Below are positions 7,001-14,948 of a stretch of 17,862 bases of DNA, piece after piece. The translations under genes and the position numbers were made by a program. The notes beneath the pieces are model-generated. The model ran no database searches, had not been told where the DNA came from, and saw nothing but the letters and a program-made list of their open reading frames with translations. How positions within the stretch are numbered: position 1 is the stretch's first letter; the number at the start of each line of letters is the position of its first letter. Source of the stretch: Sphingosinicella sp041621755 (GTDB lineage: Bacteria > Pseudomonadota > Alphaproteobacteria > Sphingomonadales > Sphingomonadaceae); assembly GCA_041621755.1 (NCBI GenBank), contig JBFKAE010000058.1, positions 1 through 17,862 of the forward strand, given 5' to 3'.

Positions 7001-7846
7001 ACCTTCCTGCACAACCGAGGCCACAAGCACACCGCTGCGGTCATAGATCAGTCCGCGATTCAGCCCCCGCGCGCCCGAGGATCGCGGACTATCCTGCGCG
7101 TACAGCAACCACTCGTCTATGCGGAACGGCGCATGAAACCACAGCGCATGATCAAGGCTGGCGATTTGCAGATTGTGCGTTCTTTCGTCAACGTCATGCG
7201 GAAGTATGCTCGTCGCCAAAAGCGTCATGTCGGATGCATAGGCAAGCATAGCGCGATGCAGTCTGACATCGTCCGCTATGGGCACCTGCGTACGAAACCA
7301 AATATATTGGCGAGGCTCCCTGACGCCCCCTTCTCCCGGAATTGAAGGGTCCACACGTCGGAAATCCATTGCACGGCCCTGCAGAAAACGCGCCCGTTTG
7401 TCTTCGGGGATCTGGTTGATAAATGATGCGCGCCATTCAATATCCGACATCAAGGTTTCAGGCCCGGGCACATCAGGCATGTCAAATTGATGTTCCAACC
7501 CCTTTTCTTCCACTTGAAACGATGCAGCGAGGTTGAAGATCGGTCGGCCGTGCTGGATTGCGACCACCCGGCGCGTTGTAAAACTCCGCCCGTCACGGTC
7601 CCGTGCGACCTGATATGTAACTGGTAGCCCCTTGTCTCCGGCACGCACGAAATAGGCGTGAAGGCTGTGTACGGGGCGATCCTCAGGCACCGTGCGAGTC
7701 GCAGCGACGAGCGCCTGCGCGATGACCTGCCCACCAAAAAGTCGGTCCACCCCATCGCTGGTATTCTGGCCGCGAAACAGGTTTTCCTCGATTTTCTCAA
7801 GGTCCAGCGCAGCGATCAGGTCTTTTACCATCGCTTCGCTGGTCAT
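6980..7846 (-). CDS. tesB: Acyl-CoA thioesterase II
   Basis: TesB hydrolyses acyl-CoA to free fatty acid and CoA. The 288 residues form a double hot-dog fold, as usual. The catalytic triad positions can be matched to E. coli Asp204/Thr228/Gln278: Asp206 in YASDMTLL, Ser230 in the IASLDHALWFH segment (a Ser where E. coli has Thr) and Gln280 in ASVVQEGLIR. FGGQVIAQAL at 37-46 and HSLHAYFVRAG at 60-70 are family signatures. The start overlaps the mce stop by one base (TAATG), so the two genes are co-translated. The pairing suggests a role in acyl-CoA/propionyl-CoA homeostasis. Its 3' end overlaps the convergent nhaA end by 21 bases. Confidence 0.95.
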   Translation of the reverse strand: MTSEAMVKDLIAALDLEKIEENLFRGQNTSDGVDRLFGGQVIAQALVAATRTVPEDRPVHSLHAYFVRAGDKGLPVTYQVARDRDGRSFTTRRVVAIQHGRPIFNLAASFQVEEKGLEHQFDMPDVPGPETLMSDIEWRASFINQIPEDKRARFLQGRAMDFRRVDPSIPGEGGVREPRQYIWFRTQVPIADDVRLHRAMLAYASDMTLLATSILPHDVDERTHNLQIASLDHALWFHAPFRIDEWLLYAQDSPRSSGARGLNRGLIYDRSGVLVASVVQEGLIRLRD

Positions 7847-8268
7847 TAGTGCGCGCCTTTCGGTGTCTCCATCAGCTCAACCAGTACGCCGCCCATGTCC
7901 TTTGGATGCACAAAAATCACAGGCGTTCCGTGCGCACCAATACGCGGTTCACCGGTGCCAAGCACGGTCGCCCCCTTTGCGCGCATATCGTCACGCGCGG
8001 CGATAATATCGGGCACCTCAAAGCACACATGGTGCTGCCCACCAGCCGGATTTTTCTTTAGAAAACCGTGAATAGGCGAATCGTCGCCATAAGGCTCGAT
8101 CAGCTCGATCTGGCTGTTCGGCGTATCGACAAAACAGACCCAGACCCCCTGTTCGGGCAACGCAAATTTTTCGTGAATTTTCGTCGCACCAAGCATGTCA
8201 CGATAGACGGCGACCGCCTTATCAATCGATGGCGTCGCTACGCCGACATGGTTTAATCGTCCAATCAT
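7846..8268 (-). CDS. mce: Methylmalonyl-CoA epimerase
   Basis: This small VOC-fold enzyme interconverts (S)- and (R)-methylmalonyl-CoA, linking propionyl-CoA carboxylation to the B12-dependent mutase. The 140 residues show metal ligands at His7 (LNHVGVAT), Gln53/Glu55 (SQIELIEP), His80 (QHHVCFEV) and Glu131 (VLVELME), matching the epimerase pattern. It keeps the C-terminal Glu that the two VOC proteins near adhC lack. I chose ATG 8268: GAGGAG ends 5 bases before it. A GTG at 8274 in the same frame would sit directly against that site. It is followed by tesB with a one-base overlap and preceded, on the same strand, by the TonB receptor with a hairpin in the 65-bp gap. Confidence 0.95.
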   Translation of the reverse strand: MIGRLNHVGVATPSIDKAVAVYRDMLGATKIHEKFALPEQGVWVCFVDTPNSQIELIEPYGDDSPIHGFLKKNPAGGQHHVCFEVPDIIAARDDMRAKGATVLGTGEPRIGAHGTPVIFVHPKDMGGVLVELMETPKGAH

Positions 8269-8280
8269 TACCACTCCTCA

Positions 8281-8308
8281 GGGTCTATTGCCGCATCGCA
8301 ATAGCCCC
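8281..8308 (-). other. Intercistronic hairpin between TonB receptor and mce
   Basis: Read on the minus strand, a 7-bp perfect stem (CTATTGC and GCAATAG) with a 6-base loop is extended by GGG/CCC beyond a single mismatch. It lies after the receptor stop and directly before the mce ribosome site. There is no U-tract, so it is more likely a weak attenuator or processing/stability element than a full intrinsic terminator. Confidence 0.5.
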
Positions 8309-8333
8309 AGCGATGACCGCGCCGCAAGTGGCG

Positions 8334-10364
8334 CTAGAAACTGGCGCGCAGCGTCAAGCGGATATCGCGCCCCGCAAGCGGCGCAAAATCCTTCAGGAAC
8401 GACGCATGTCGGCGTACGACCTGATCGGTCAGGTTTTCACCACGCAGTACGAACGCGACGTCTCGTTCTGCGAAGGGACGGTAAATCAGTTGCGCGTTGA
8501 GAACCGTATAGCTTTCGGTCGGCGTCTCGAACGTAGAAACGCGGGTCTGCGCATCGGCCCATTCGACCTCGACCCTGCCGTCTAGCCGCGTACTGCGCAT
8601 CTCTGCCCCGCCCAATATACGCAGCGGCGGAATGCGCGGTGCAGGCCCCACATGGTCGATTTTTGCATGGGTATAATCGGCAACAATATCCGTCCCGAAC
8701 GTCCACGCGCCTGTCGTGAAAAGATCGCGCTCAACCTCGAATTCCGCGCCCCAGTGCGTTGCCTTGCCTTGCGTGATCTCAAAGACCGGCAAACCGTCTT
8801 CGAAACCACCCGTCGCCGCCTCGTAAACGAAACCGCTGAACCGGCTATAGTAAAGCGTGAGATTTGCGATCCCCCGCGCACCATCGGCGCGAATAAAGCC
8901 TTCAACCCCGGTCTGCTTTTCAAGGCCCAGTGCGGGGTCGCCAACTTCAAACGATTGCGTCGCGATATGCGGGCCAAGGATCAGCAGTTCGTTCGCCGAC
9001 GGCGCACGCGCGGTCCGCGACAGGTTGATGCCGGTACGTGCATCGCTGCCAAGCCCAATACTGCCACCAAGCGCAACGGATCCACCCGTAAAACTGCGTT
9101 TATAGCCGACAAGAGGCGCGTTCACCGTATTATGGTCGATCCGACCCGACAGCTCGACCTTGAAAGGGCCGGTCTGATATTCCTGTACGACAAATCCGCC
9201 AATGCCGGTCTGGTCATTGTCAGGGAGCAGCGCCTCCTCTCCCTCGATAGTGAGCTTCGAGGCAAAAAACTGCCCACCGACAACCCCGCGCCAACCGCCA
9301 TGATCGGCCTGGATCAACTCAAAACGTCCCTCAAGACCCTTGCTCTTGAACGTTGTTTCGATCTCGCCTTCGATGATTTCGCTATGCTCGTAATCGGCCG
9401 CACCGACACGCAGACGCAGACGCTCGAAAAACCCCGGCAACTCGACCGCGCCGCGCACATCAAAACGATATTGGCGCAGTTTGATACTCGCAGCCTCTTC
9501 CTCCTGATCTGTCGCCAATGCTGGCCGGATCGGGATGCCATATTCACTATTATAATAGCCAAGCGACGCGCCAAGCTCTCCGCCATCGTCGATAAAGGCA
9601 AAGCCGCTTCCCGCCGTATAAGTGCGCACCGAACTGTTTGGCAGTTTGCCTTTCTGATCGGCAAGCGGATTGCCGAAATCCGCAGCCATAGCGCGTACGG
9701 CAGGCGCCAGAATAAATCCGCCGGTTTCAAGATCGCCACTGTCGTGATAGCTGCCATCGACATGTACGGCGATACGCTCTCCAATCGCAACATCAGCGCT
9801 CGCCCCGGCATTATAATCGTTCGCTGCTGTCGAAAATCCGCCAACCACGTCAAAATGCACGTCATCATGCGGGATGACCCTCGGGATGCGCTTGTCGATC
9901 ACGTTGACAAGACCACCAATAGCAGACGAACCGTACATCAACGTACCGGGGCCTCGTAGGATTTCGACGCGCGCGGCAGTCAACGGATCGATGGCAACAG
10001 CATGATCAGCCGACAGGTTCGACAGGTCGATGGATCCTATGCCATCGGTAAGAACGCGAATGCGTTCGCCCGAAAATCCACGCAAAACCGGACGCGCCGC
10101 ACCCGGGCCAAAGCTGGTTGAGGAAACACCGGGCTGCCGGGATATCGTATCGCCGATCTGGCCCTTGGCCGCGATGCTCAACGCTTCACCAGAAAGCACC
10201 GATACACTCGACAGCAGGTCAGCGCGAACCTGACCATAAGGCGCCGTCACGACAATATTCTGCGCCTCGCTGTGAACATCATCGGTCGCAATATCATTGC
10301 CCGCAGCACGCGCGGATAACGCCACCAACGACGTCATTATTCCGGCCATTATCTGAAATTGCAT
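8334..10364 (-). CDS. TonB-dependent outer-membrane receptor, ZnuD-like (probable zinc uptake)
   Basis: A 676-residue outer-membrane receptor energised by TonB-ExbBD. An N-terminal signal peptide (about 1-21, cleavage near SARA-AG, with few basic residues) is followed by a TonB box-like NIVVTA at 36-41 and a plug domain to about residue 165 (RPVLRGFSGERIRVLTDGIG, then VEILRGPGTLMYGSSAIGGLVNVID). A 22-strand barrel ends in the terminal Phe of TLRASF. The plug segment SADHAVAIDP, with Asp120-His121, and the KRIP segment after NVID resemble ZnuD, whose zinc site uses a plug Asp-His pair. Zinc is therefore the best guess; heme, copper or a siderophore are alternatives. ATG 10364 is preceded by AGGGG, and a TAG lies in frame 24 bases upstream. 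A Zur-like half site lies 45-57 bases before the start. Confidence 0.9.
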   Translation of the reverse strand: MQFQIMAGIMTSLVALSARAAGNDIATDDVHSEAQNIVVTAPYGQVRADLLSSVSVLSGEALSIAAKGQIGDTISRQPGVSSTSFGPGAARPVLRGFSGERIRVLTDGIGSIDLSNLSADHAVAIDPLTAARVEILRGPGTLMYGSSAIGGLVNVIDKRIPRVIPHDDVHFDVVGGFSTAANDYNAGASADVAIGERIAVHVDGSYHDSGDLETGGFILAPAVRAMAADFGNPLADQKGKLPNSSVRTYTAGSGFAFIDDGGELGASLGYYNSEYGIPIRPALATDQEEEAASIKLRQYRFDVRGAVELPGFFERLRLRVGAADYEHSEIIEGEIETTFKSKGLEGRFELIQADHGGWRGVVGGQFFASKLTIEGEEALLPDNDQTGIGGFVVQEYQTGPFKVELSGRIDHNTVNAPLVGYKRSFTGGSVALGGSIGLGSDARTGINLSRTARAPSANELLILGPHIATQSFEVGDPALGLEKQTGVEGFIRADGARGIANLTLYYSRFSGFVYEAATGGFEDGLPVFEITQGKATHWGAEFEVERDLFTTGAWTFGTDIVADYTHAKIDHVGPAPRIPPLRILGGAEMRSTRLDGRVEVEWADAQTRVSTFETPTESYTVLNAQLIYRPFAERDVAFVLRGENLTDQVVRRHASFLKDFAPLAGRDIRLTLRASF

Positions 10365-10408
10365 TTGAGCAGCGCCCCTTTCGCAATACTATGTGCTGCG
10401 TTTTGAAT

Positions 10409-10421
10409 GATATGTTATATC
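10409..10421 (-). promoter_or_regulatory. Zur-like half site upstream of the ZnuD-like receptor
   Basis: On the minus strand the sequence GATATAACATATC matches 10 of 11 positions of the downstream half (TATAACATTTC) of the 23-bp E. coli Zur consensus as I recall it; the other half is poor. The 13 bases are themselves a small palindrome (GATAT-N3-ATATC). A TTGACA (-35-like) lies just upstream at 10428-10423, but no good -10 follows at 16-18 bases. Binding by Zur is inferred, not shown. Confidence 0.4.
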
Positions 10422-10558
10422 CTGTCAATGTGATTATGTCTCATTACCAATCACAATGCGCATAGGCTCGGTTTCATCATGCATTCAACAATGCTGCTCG
10501 TATTTTGGTAACTTAACGGCCATATTAGGGTATGAAATCAAAGAGCGGGGTGTAGAAC

Positions 10559-11512
10559 ATGGGCGGTGGAATTGTAGCATTGGTCTTTGCGATCCTGGCG
10601 ATTGTAATCGTGTACAGCGCGGTCGTCGTCGTTCGACAAGGATATGAATACACGCTCGAACGCTTCGGGCGTTACACGCACACCATGAAACCCGGCTTCA
10701 GCCTTCTAATACCTTTCATCGATAAAATTGGCCGTAAGGTCAACATGATGGAACAGGTTCTTGATATTCCGGGACAGGAAATTATCACCAAAGACAACGC
10801 CATGATCTCAACCGACGGCGTTGTGTTTTTTCAGGTGCTCGACGCGGCAAAGGCTGCGTACGAGGTCTCCGATCTCTATAATGCGATCCTCAACCTTGTG
10901 ACCACCAACCTGCGTACCGTCATGGGGTCAATGGACCTTGATGAAACCCTGTCGCGTCGTGACGAAATCAACGCCCGGCTGCTTATCGTGGTCGATGATG
11001 CAACAACACCGTGGGGCGTCAAGATCACCCGCGTCGAGGTAAAGGACATTCGCCCGCCCGCCGACATCGTCAACGCCATGGCGCGGCAGATGAAAGCCGA
11101 ACGTGAAAAACGCGCTTCAATCCTTGAAGCCGAAGGCCAGCGCCAGTCAGAAATTCTGAAAGCCGAGGGTGAAAAACAGTCGCAAATCCTCGAAGCCGAA
11201 GGCCGCCGGGAAGCAGCCTTCCGCGACGCAGAGGCCCGCGAACGCGAGGCCGAAGCCGAGGCCAAGGCCACACAAATGGTGTCCGAAGCCATCGCCAAGG
11301 GCGACCCGCAGGCCATCAACTATTTCGTCGCGCAAAAATATGTCGAAGCGATGCAGTCCTTTGCGCGCTCACCGAACGCCAAAACCATCTTCATGCCGCT
11401 CGAACTCACCAATCTTGCCGGAACCGTTGGCGGGATCGGCGAACTGGTAAAGGCCGTGCGCAGCGATGACGCGCCGTCGCCGCGCCGCCCGGGCCCATTC
11501 GAAACCGCTTAG
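10559..11512 (+). CDS. qmcA: SPFH/stomatin-like membrane protein (QmcA type)
   Basis: A 317-residue SPFH/band 7 protein, thought to scaffold membrane microdomains and often to work with NfeD and FtsH/HflKC. One N-terminal membrane segment (about 4-26) is followed by the band 7 domain (about 27-180, with YTLERFGRYTHTMKPGF and IPFIDKIGRKVNMMEQVLDIPGQ in two adjoining blocks). Then comes a charged coiled coil (about 178-240) containing three 11-residue repeats at 188-220 (ILEAEGQRQSE, ILKAEGEKQSQ, ILEAEGRREAA). The C-terminal NAKTIFMPLE is typical. ATG 10559 has GAGCGGGG upstream. The 194-bp upstream spacer separates it from the divergent receptor. nfeD follows after 11 bases, the classic slipin-NfeD pair. 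Confidence 0.92.
   Translation: MGGGIVALVFAILAIVIVYSAVVVVRQGYEYTLERFGRYTHTMKPGFSLLIPFIDKIGRKVNMMEQVLDIPGQEIITKDNAMISTDGVVFFQVLDAAKAAYEVSDLYNAILNLVTTNLRTVMGSMDLDETLSRRDEINARLLIVVDDATTPWGVKITRVEVKDIRPPADIVNAMARQMKAEREKRASILEAEGQRQSEILKAEGEKQSQILEAEGRREAAFRDAEAREREAEAEAKATQMVSEAIAKGDPQAINYFVAQKYVEAMQSFARSPNAKTIFMPLELTNLAGTVGGIGELVKAVRSDDAPSPRRPGPFETA
11120..11218 (+). repeat. Three tandem 33-bp units within the SPFH gene
   Basis: Three in-frame 33-base units encode 11-residue coiled-coil repeats, each starting Ile-Leu-(Glu/Lys)-Ala-Glu-Gly. The units have drifted at the DNA level, so this is an old, protein-level repeat rather than a recent slippage tract. Confidence 0.7.
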
Positions 11513-11523
11513 GGGAGGTCGTC

Positions 11524-11970
11524 ATGCCAGATCCAGCCGATTTTTACTTCACATATTGGGGATGGTTTACCGCTGCGCTTGTACTTGCGGTCATAGAGAT
11601 CATAGCACCCGGCATTTTCATGATCTGGCTGGCTGCTGCGGCGCTTGTCACCGGGCTTGCAACCTTCGTCTTTGCTATTGGCTGGGAATTACAGCTTGTC
11701 ATATTCGGCGTCTTTGCCGTTGCCGCCATTCTGGTCGGGCGCAATTACTTGTTACGCAATCCGCTTGAAACCACGGATAATACGCTCAACCGTCGTGGCG
11801 AGCGGCTGATCGGCACAACGGCAACCGTCGCCGTCGCAATTATCGATGGGCGGGGCAAGGTTCAGATCGGCGACTCCCCCTGGCTGGCCACCGGCCCTGA
11901 CACCGAAATCGGAAAACGCGTCAAAATCATTGGCATAGATGGCGCAACACTATTGGTTGAACCGGTCTGA
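11524..11970 (+). CDS. NfeD-family protein (short form)
   Basis: A 148-residue NfeD protein without the ClpP-class protease domain of long NfeD forms. An N-terminal hydrophobic region has two to three membrane segments (about 15-30, 33-52 and 57-73). A cytoplasmic OB-fold domain follows (about 95-148, with LIGTTATV, VQIGDSPWLA and KRVKIIGIDGATLLVEPV at the end). NfeD proteins partner the SPFH protein encoded next door. The ATG has an excellent AGGGGAGG ribosome site spanning the slipin stop, so translation is coupled. The radical SAM gene starts 28 bases after its stop and may be part of the same transcript. Confidence 0.93.
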   Translation: MPDPADFYFTYWGWFTAALVLAVIEIIAPGIFMIWLAAAALVTGLATFVFAIGWELQLVIFGVFAVAAILVGRNYLLRNPLETTDNTLNRRGERLIGTTATVAVAIIDGRGKVQIGDSPWLATGPDTEIGKRVKIIGIDGATLLVEPV

Positions 11971-11998
11971 GAAACTTTTTCCCGTTGCGGCACGAACT

Positions 11999-12922
11999 AT
12001 GAGTATGCCGCATGCATTTTCCGACCCCGACTTTACCGCCAAGGGCGAGCCGCGCGCCCGCGTCACCTTTCGCGGACTGGAAATGCTGTGGCTTAATACC
12101 GGCACGCTTTGCAATCTTGCCTGCACGCACTGCTATATTGAAAGCTCTCCGACCAATGACCGGCTCGCTTACCTGAAGCAAAGCGATGTTCGGCAGTTTC
12201 TGGATGAAGCTGCTCAGCGCAACGAACCCTTGACGATGATCGGCATTACCGGCGGCGAGCCGTTCATGAACCCTGAAATCGATGCGATTCTGGAAGATTG
12301 CCTTTCCGCCGATCTTGACGTGATGGTGCTGACCAACGCCATGACACCCATGCGCCACCACAGAGAAGCGCTTTTGGCTCTGAACACGCGCTATCGTGCG
12401 CAATTATCACTTCGCGTCAGTCTTGATCATTTTACCGCATCACGGCACGAAGAAGAACGCGGACCGGGTAGCTGGCAGCCATCGATTGAAGGGCTGAAGT
12501 GGCTTTCTGCGAATGGTTTCGACATTGCCGTGGCCGGACGCACGCTGTGGGGTGAGAGCGAGACCGACCTCCGCGCCGGTTTTGCCGCGTTGTTCGCTTC
12601 TGAATCCGTCGCCATCGACGCCAACGATCCGCAGCGGCTTGTACTCTTTCCCGAAATGGACGAGACGACCGACGTTCCTGAAATCACCACCGCGTGCTGG
12701 CAAATACTCGACAAGGACTCCCAAGAGCTGATGTGCGCAAATGCGCGGATGCTGGTCCGACGCAAGAACGCAAGCACGGCGAGCCTGACAGCCTGCACCC
12801 TCCTTCCCTATGACCCTGAATTTGATCTTGGAAAAAGCATCGCCGAAGCCGCACATGATGTCGCGCTCAACCACCGGCACTGCGCACAATTCTGCGTGCT
12901 CGGCGGGGGAAGTTGCGGATAA
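11999..12922 (+). CDS. Radical SAM protein of unknown function with cysteine-rich C-terminus
   Basis: A 307-residue radical SAM enzyme. The CxxxCxxC cluster motif is Cys38-Cys42-Cys45 (CNLACTHCY), followed by ITGGEPFMNPE (GGEP at 85-88) and VMVLTNAM (109-115). The C-terminal part carries Cys266 (ACTLLPYDPEF) and, in the last 13 residues, Cys295, Cys299 and Cys306 (CAQFCVLGGGSC), which could bind an auxiliary Fe-S cluster. I do not recognise the substrate. No precursor peptide or partner enzyme is adjacent; the neighbours are slipin and NfeD genes. ATG 11999 and ATG 12005 are both possible starts and neither has a strong ribosome site; an earlier start at 11939 would overlap nfeD. The stop lies one base from the 3' end of the convergent rnpB. 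Confidence 0.88.
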   Translation: MSMPHAFSDPDFTAKGEPRARVTFRGLEMLWLNTGTLCNLACTHCYIESSPTNDRLAYLKQSDVRQFLDEAAQRNEPLTMIGITGGEPFMNPEIDAILEDCLSADLDVMVLTNAMTPMRHHREALLALNTRYRAQLSLRVSLDHFTASRHEEERGPGSWQPSIEGLKWLSANGFDIAVAGRTLWGESETDLRAGFAALFASESVAIDANDPQRLVLFPEMDETTDVPEITTACWQILDKDSQELMCANARMLVRRKNASTASLTACTLLPYDPEFDLGKSIAEAAHDVALNHRHCAQFCVLGGGSCG

Positions 12923-12923
12923 T

Positions 12924-13304
<381 letters not shown>

Positions 13305-13309
13305 AAATC

Positions 13310-13338
13310 GAGATAGGTTGCATGATCCACATTGGCAA
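13310..13338 (-). promoter_or_regulatory. Promoter of rnpB
   Basis: On the minus strand TTGCCA (13338-13333), a 17-base spacer and TATCTC (13315-13310) stand five bases before the inferred first base of rnpB. Spacing and position are right for a sigma-70 type promoter. It lies wholly in the 43-bp gap after the amidase gene, so rnpB need not depend on read-through. Confidence 0.6.
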
Positions 13339-13347
13339 GCCGCTCGA

Positions 13348-14049
13348 TCAACCGAGGCGCAGTTCCTCCATCGGCGTCGCGGTCAGGAGCGCCAACAGGA
13401 TCGCCCGCGTCTCACCGTCAATCACGCCATCAACATTGCCGGGCCGGAATCGGCGCTGAAACGCAGAGACAGTCGCTTTTTCAACGCAGACATCATAGCC
13501 ATAGCGCTGTAGCGCCAGCATCATGCCACCATCCGTCCAATGCGGATCGGCAAGTGGCCTTGGAATCGGAGTCGCGAGGCCGTATCTTGCCAGCAGCGGC
13601 CAATCGAACAGTTCACCGGGATCGGCCTTACGCGCAGGCGCGATGTCACTATGGCCAACCACATTACCGGGTTTGATATCATAACGCCCCACGATATCCG
13701 CGAGCAACGGCAATAGCGCCTGCATCTGATCATCGGGAAACGGGCGATAGCCGAACTCGTGCCCCGGATTGACAAGTTCAATGCCGATACTCGCCGAATT
13801 CACGTCTGTAATGCCCCGCCATGACGACAGACCTGCATGCCATGCGCGGCGGTCTTCATCGACAAGCTTCACGATATTGCCGTCCTCGGCGATCATGTAA
13901 TGCGCCGACACTTTCGCCGTGGCGTCGGTCATGCGCTGCAAGGCATCATCTGCCGATTGCATGCCCGTATAATGCAGGACAACCATAGAGACCGGCTGTG
14001 CGCGCACGTCGTGATTGGGTGACGGACAATCGATATATGCAACGCTCAT
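13348..14049 (-). CDS. N-acetylmuramoyl-L-alanine amidase (AmpD/AmiD type) with peptidoglycan-binding domain
   Basis: A 233-residue zinc amidase that cleaves the bond between MurNAc and L-Ala in peptidoglycan or its fragments. The amidase_2 domain (about 15-150) has zinc ligands His26 (VVLHYTG), His133 and Asp143 (HSDIAPARKADPG), with Glu91 (IGIELVNPG) and Lys141 as catalytic residues; the 133/141/143 spacing is that of AmiD. A C-terminal PG-binding domain follows (about 172-225, with FQRRFRP and VDGVIDGETRAILLAL). No signal peptide or lipobox is visible at either candidate start, so it may be cytoplasmic like AmpD or exported by another route. ATG 14049 overlaps the transporter stop by 4 bases (ATGA), which decides the start; an earlier ATG at 14070 lies inside that gene. 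Confidence 0.92.
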   Translation of the reverse strand: MSVAYIDCPSPNHDVRAQPVSMVVLHYTGMQSADDALQRMTDATAKVSAHYMIAEDGNIVKLVDEDRRAWHAGLSSWRGITDVNSASIGIELVNPGHEFGYRPFPDDQMQALLPLLADIVGRYDIKPGNVVGHSDIAPARKADPGELFDWPLLARYGLATPIPRPLADPHWTDGGMMLALQRYGYDVCVEKATVSAFQRRFRPGNVDGVIDGETRAILLALLTATPMEELRLG

Positions 14050-14948
14050 CGCTTCATCTCGCGCGCCCATTCCCGAACCAGTGAAGCGTCATCCTGTTTG
14101 CTTGCACTGCGCCACGTAATAACCGCTACACTTGCAAAGGTCACCAGCGCGCCGAAAATGAAGGCTCCACTGACCGGCGTCCCAAAGACAAAGGTGGCTA
14201 TTGCCGCTGAGATCAATGGTGTCGGCAAGGTAAGCGGCACCACCACTGAAACCGGGTATTTTTGCAGGAGCCAACTCATACCGGCATGTCCGACGATCGA
14301 TGCAGCGATCGCTGAAAACGCAATCCACCCCCAAAAATCGGGCCGCACTTGCCCAATTCCAGCAAGCTGCTCGGGCTCGAACACAAGCGCCACACAGAAC
14401 AGAACCGGCAAACTGACAAACGCCAGCCACGCATGAATGGTCAGCGGATTAATGCCTTGCATCCGACGAAACAGCAACGACCCCACAGCCCAGATAAACG
14501 ACGCAACAATCGTCAAGGTAATACCCAGCCATTCGTTCAACAGCGCCGGGTCGAAGCCCATGATCACAATACCAAGAAACGCCAGCGCCGTGCCTGCAAT
14601 ACGGATCCAGCGGATTGTTTCTTTCAGGAAAATAACCGCCAGAACCAGACTGAACGGCACACCCAGCTGGCTGACAATGGCGAGCGCAGCAACATTATCC
14701 GTCACTGCAAAGCCAACGCCGCCAATCCCCATGAACATCGCGCCCGCCACTACGCCGGCAACGAAAATTTCATTCATCCGGCCCTTGACGATGCGGAGCC
14801 AGGGTAGTGTCAGAACGAAAACGAAGAGATAGCGCATCAACACAGCTGTCAGCGGGCCGGTCTCATCTATTGCAAGCTTGATCGTGACAATGTTCGACGC
14901 CCAGATCAGATCGATCAGCAGGATAAACAGCAGGTGCGGAAGCTTCAT
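14046..14948 (-). CDS. EamA/DMT-superfamily transporter
   Basis: A 300-residue inner-membrane protein with about ten hydrophobic helices in two EamA repeats, the layout of RhaT/EamA metabolite exporters. WASNIVTIKLAI near the N-terminus and the helix-ending segment VVPLTLPTPLISAAIATFVFG are typical of the family. The substrate cannot be inferred. It is joined by ATGA overlaps both to the upstream TerB-DnaJ gene and to the downstream amidase, so all three are probably co-transcribed; a link of transport with peptidoglycan fragments is conceivable but unproven. Confidence 0.92.
   Translation of the reverse strand: MKLPHLLFILLIDLIWASNIVTIKLAIDETGPLTAVLMRYLFVFVLTLPWLRIVKGRMNEIFVAGVVAGAMFMGIGGVGFAVTDNVAALAIVSQLGVPFSLVLAVIFLKETIRWIRIAGTALAFLGIVIMGFDPALLNEWLGITLTIVASFIWAVGSLLFRRMQGINPLTIHAWLAFVSLPVLFCVALVFEPEQLAGIGQVRPDFWGWIAFSAIAASIVGHAGMSWLLQKYPVSVVVPLTLPTPLISAAIATFVFGTPVSGAFIFGALVTFASVAVITWRSASKQDDASLVREWAREMKR

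Noticed and set aside
8652..9959. A 435-codon open frame on the plus strand
   Set aside because: It is antisense to the TonB-dependent receptor and has low-complexity, basic composition typical of a shadow frame in G+C-rich DNA.
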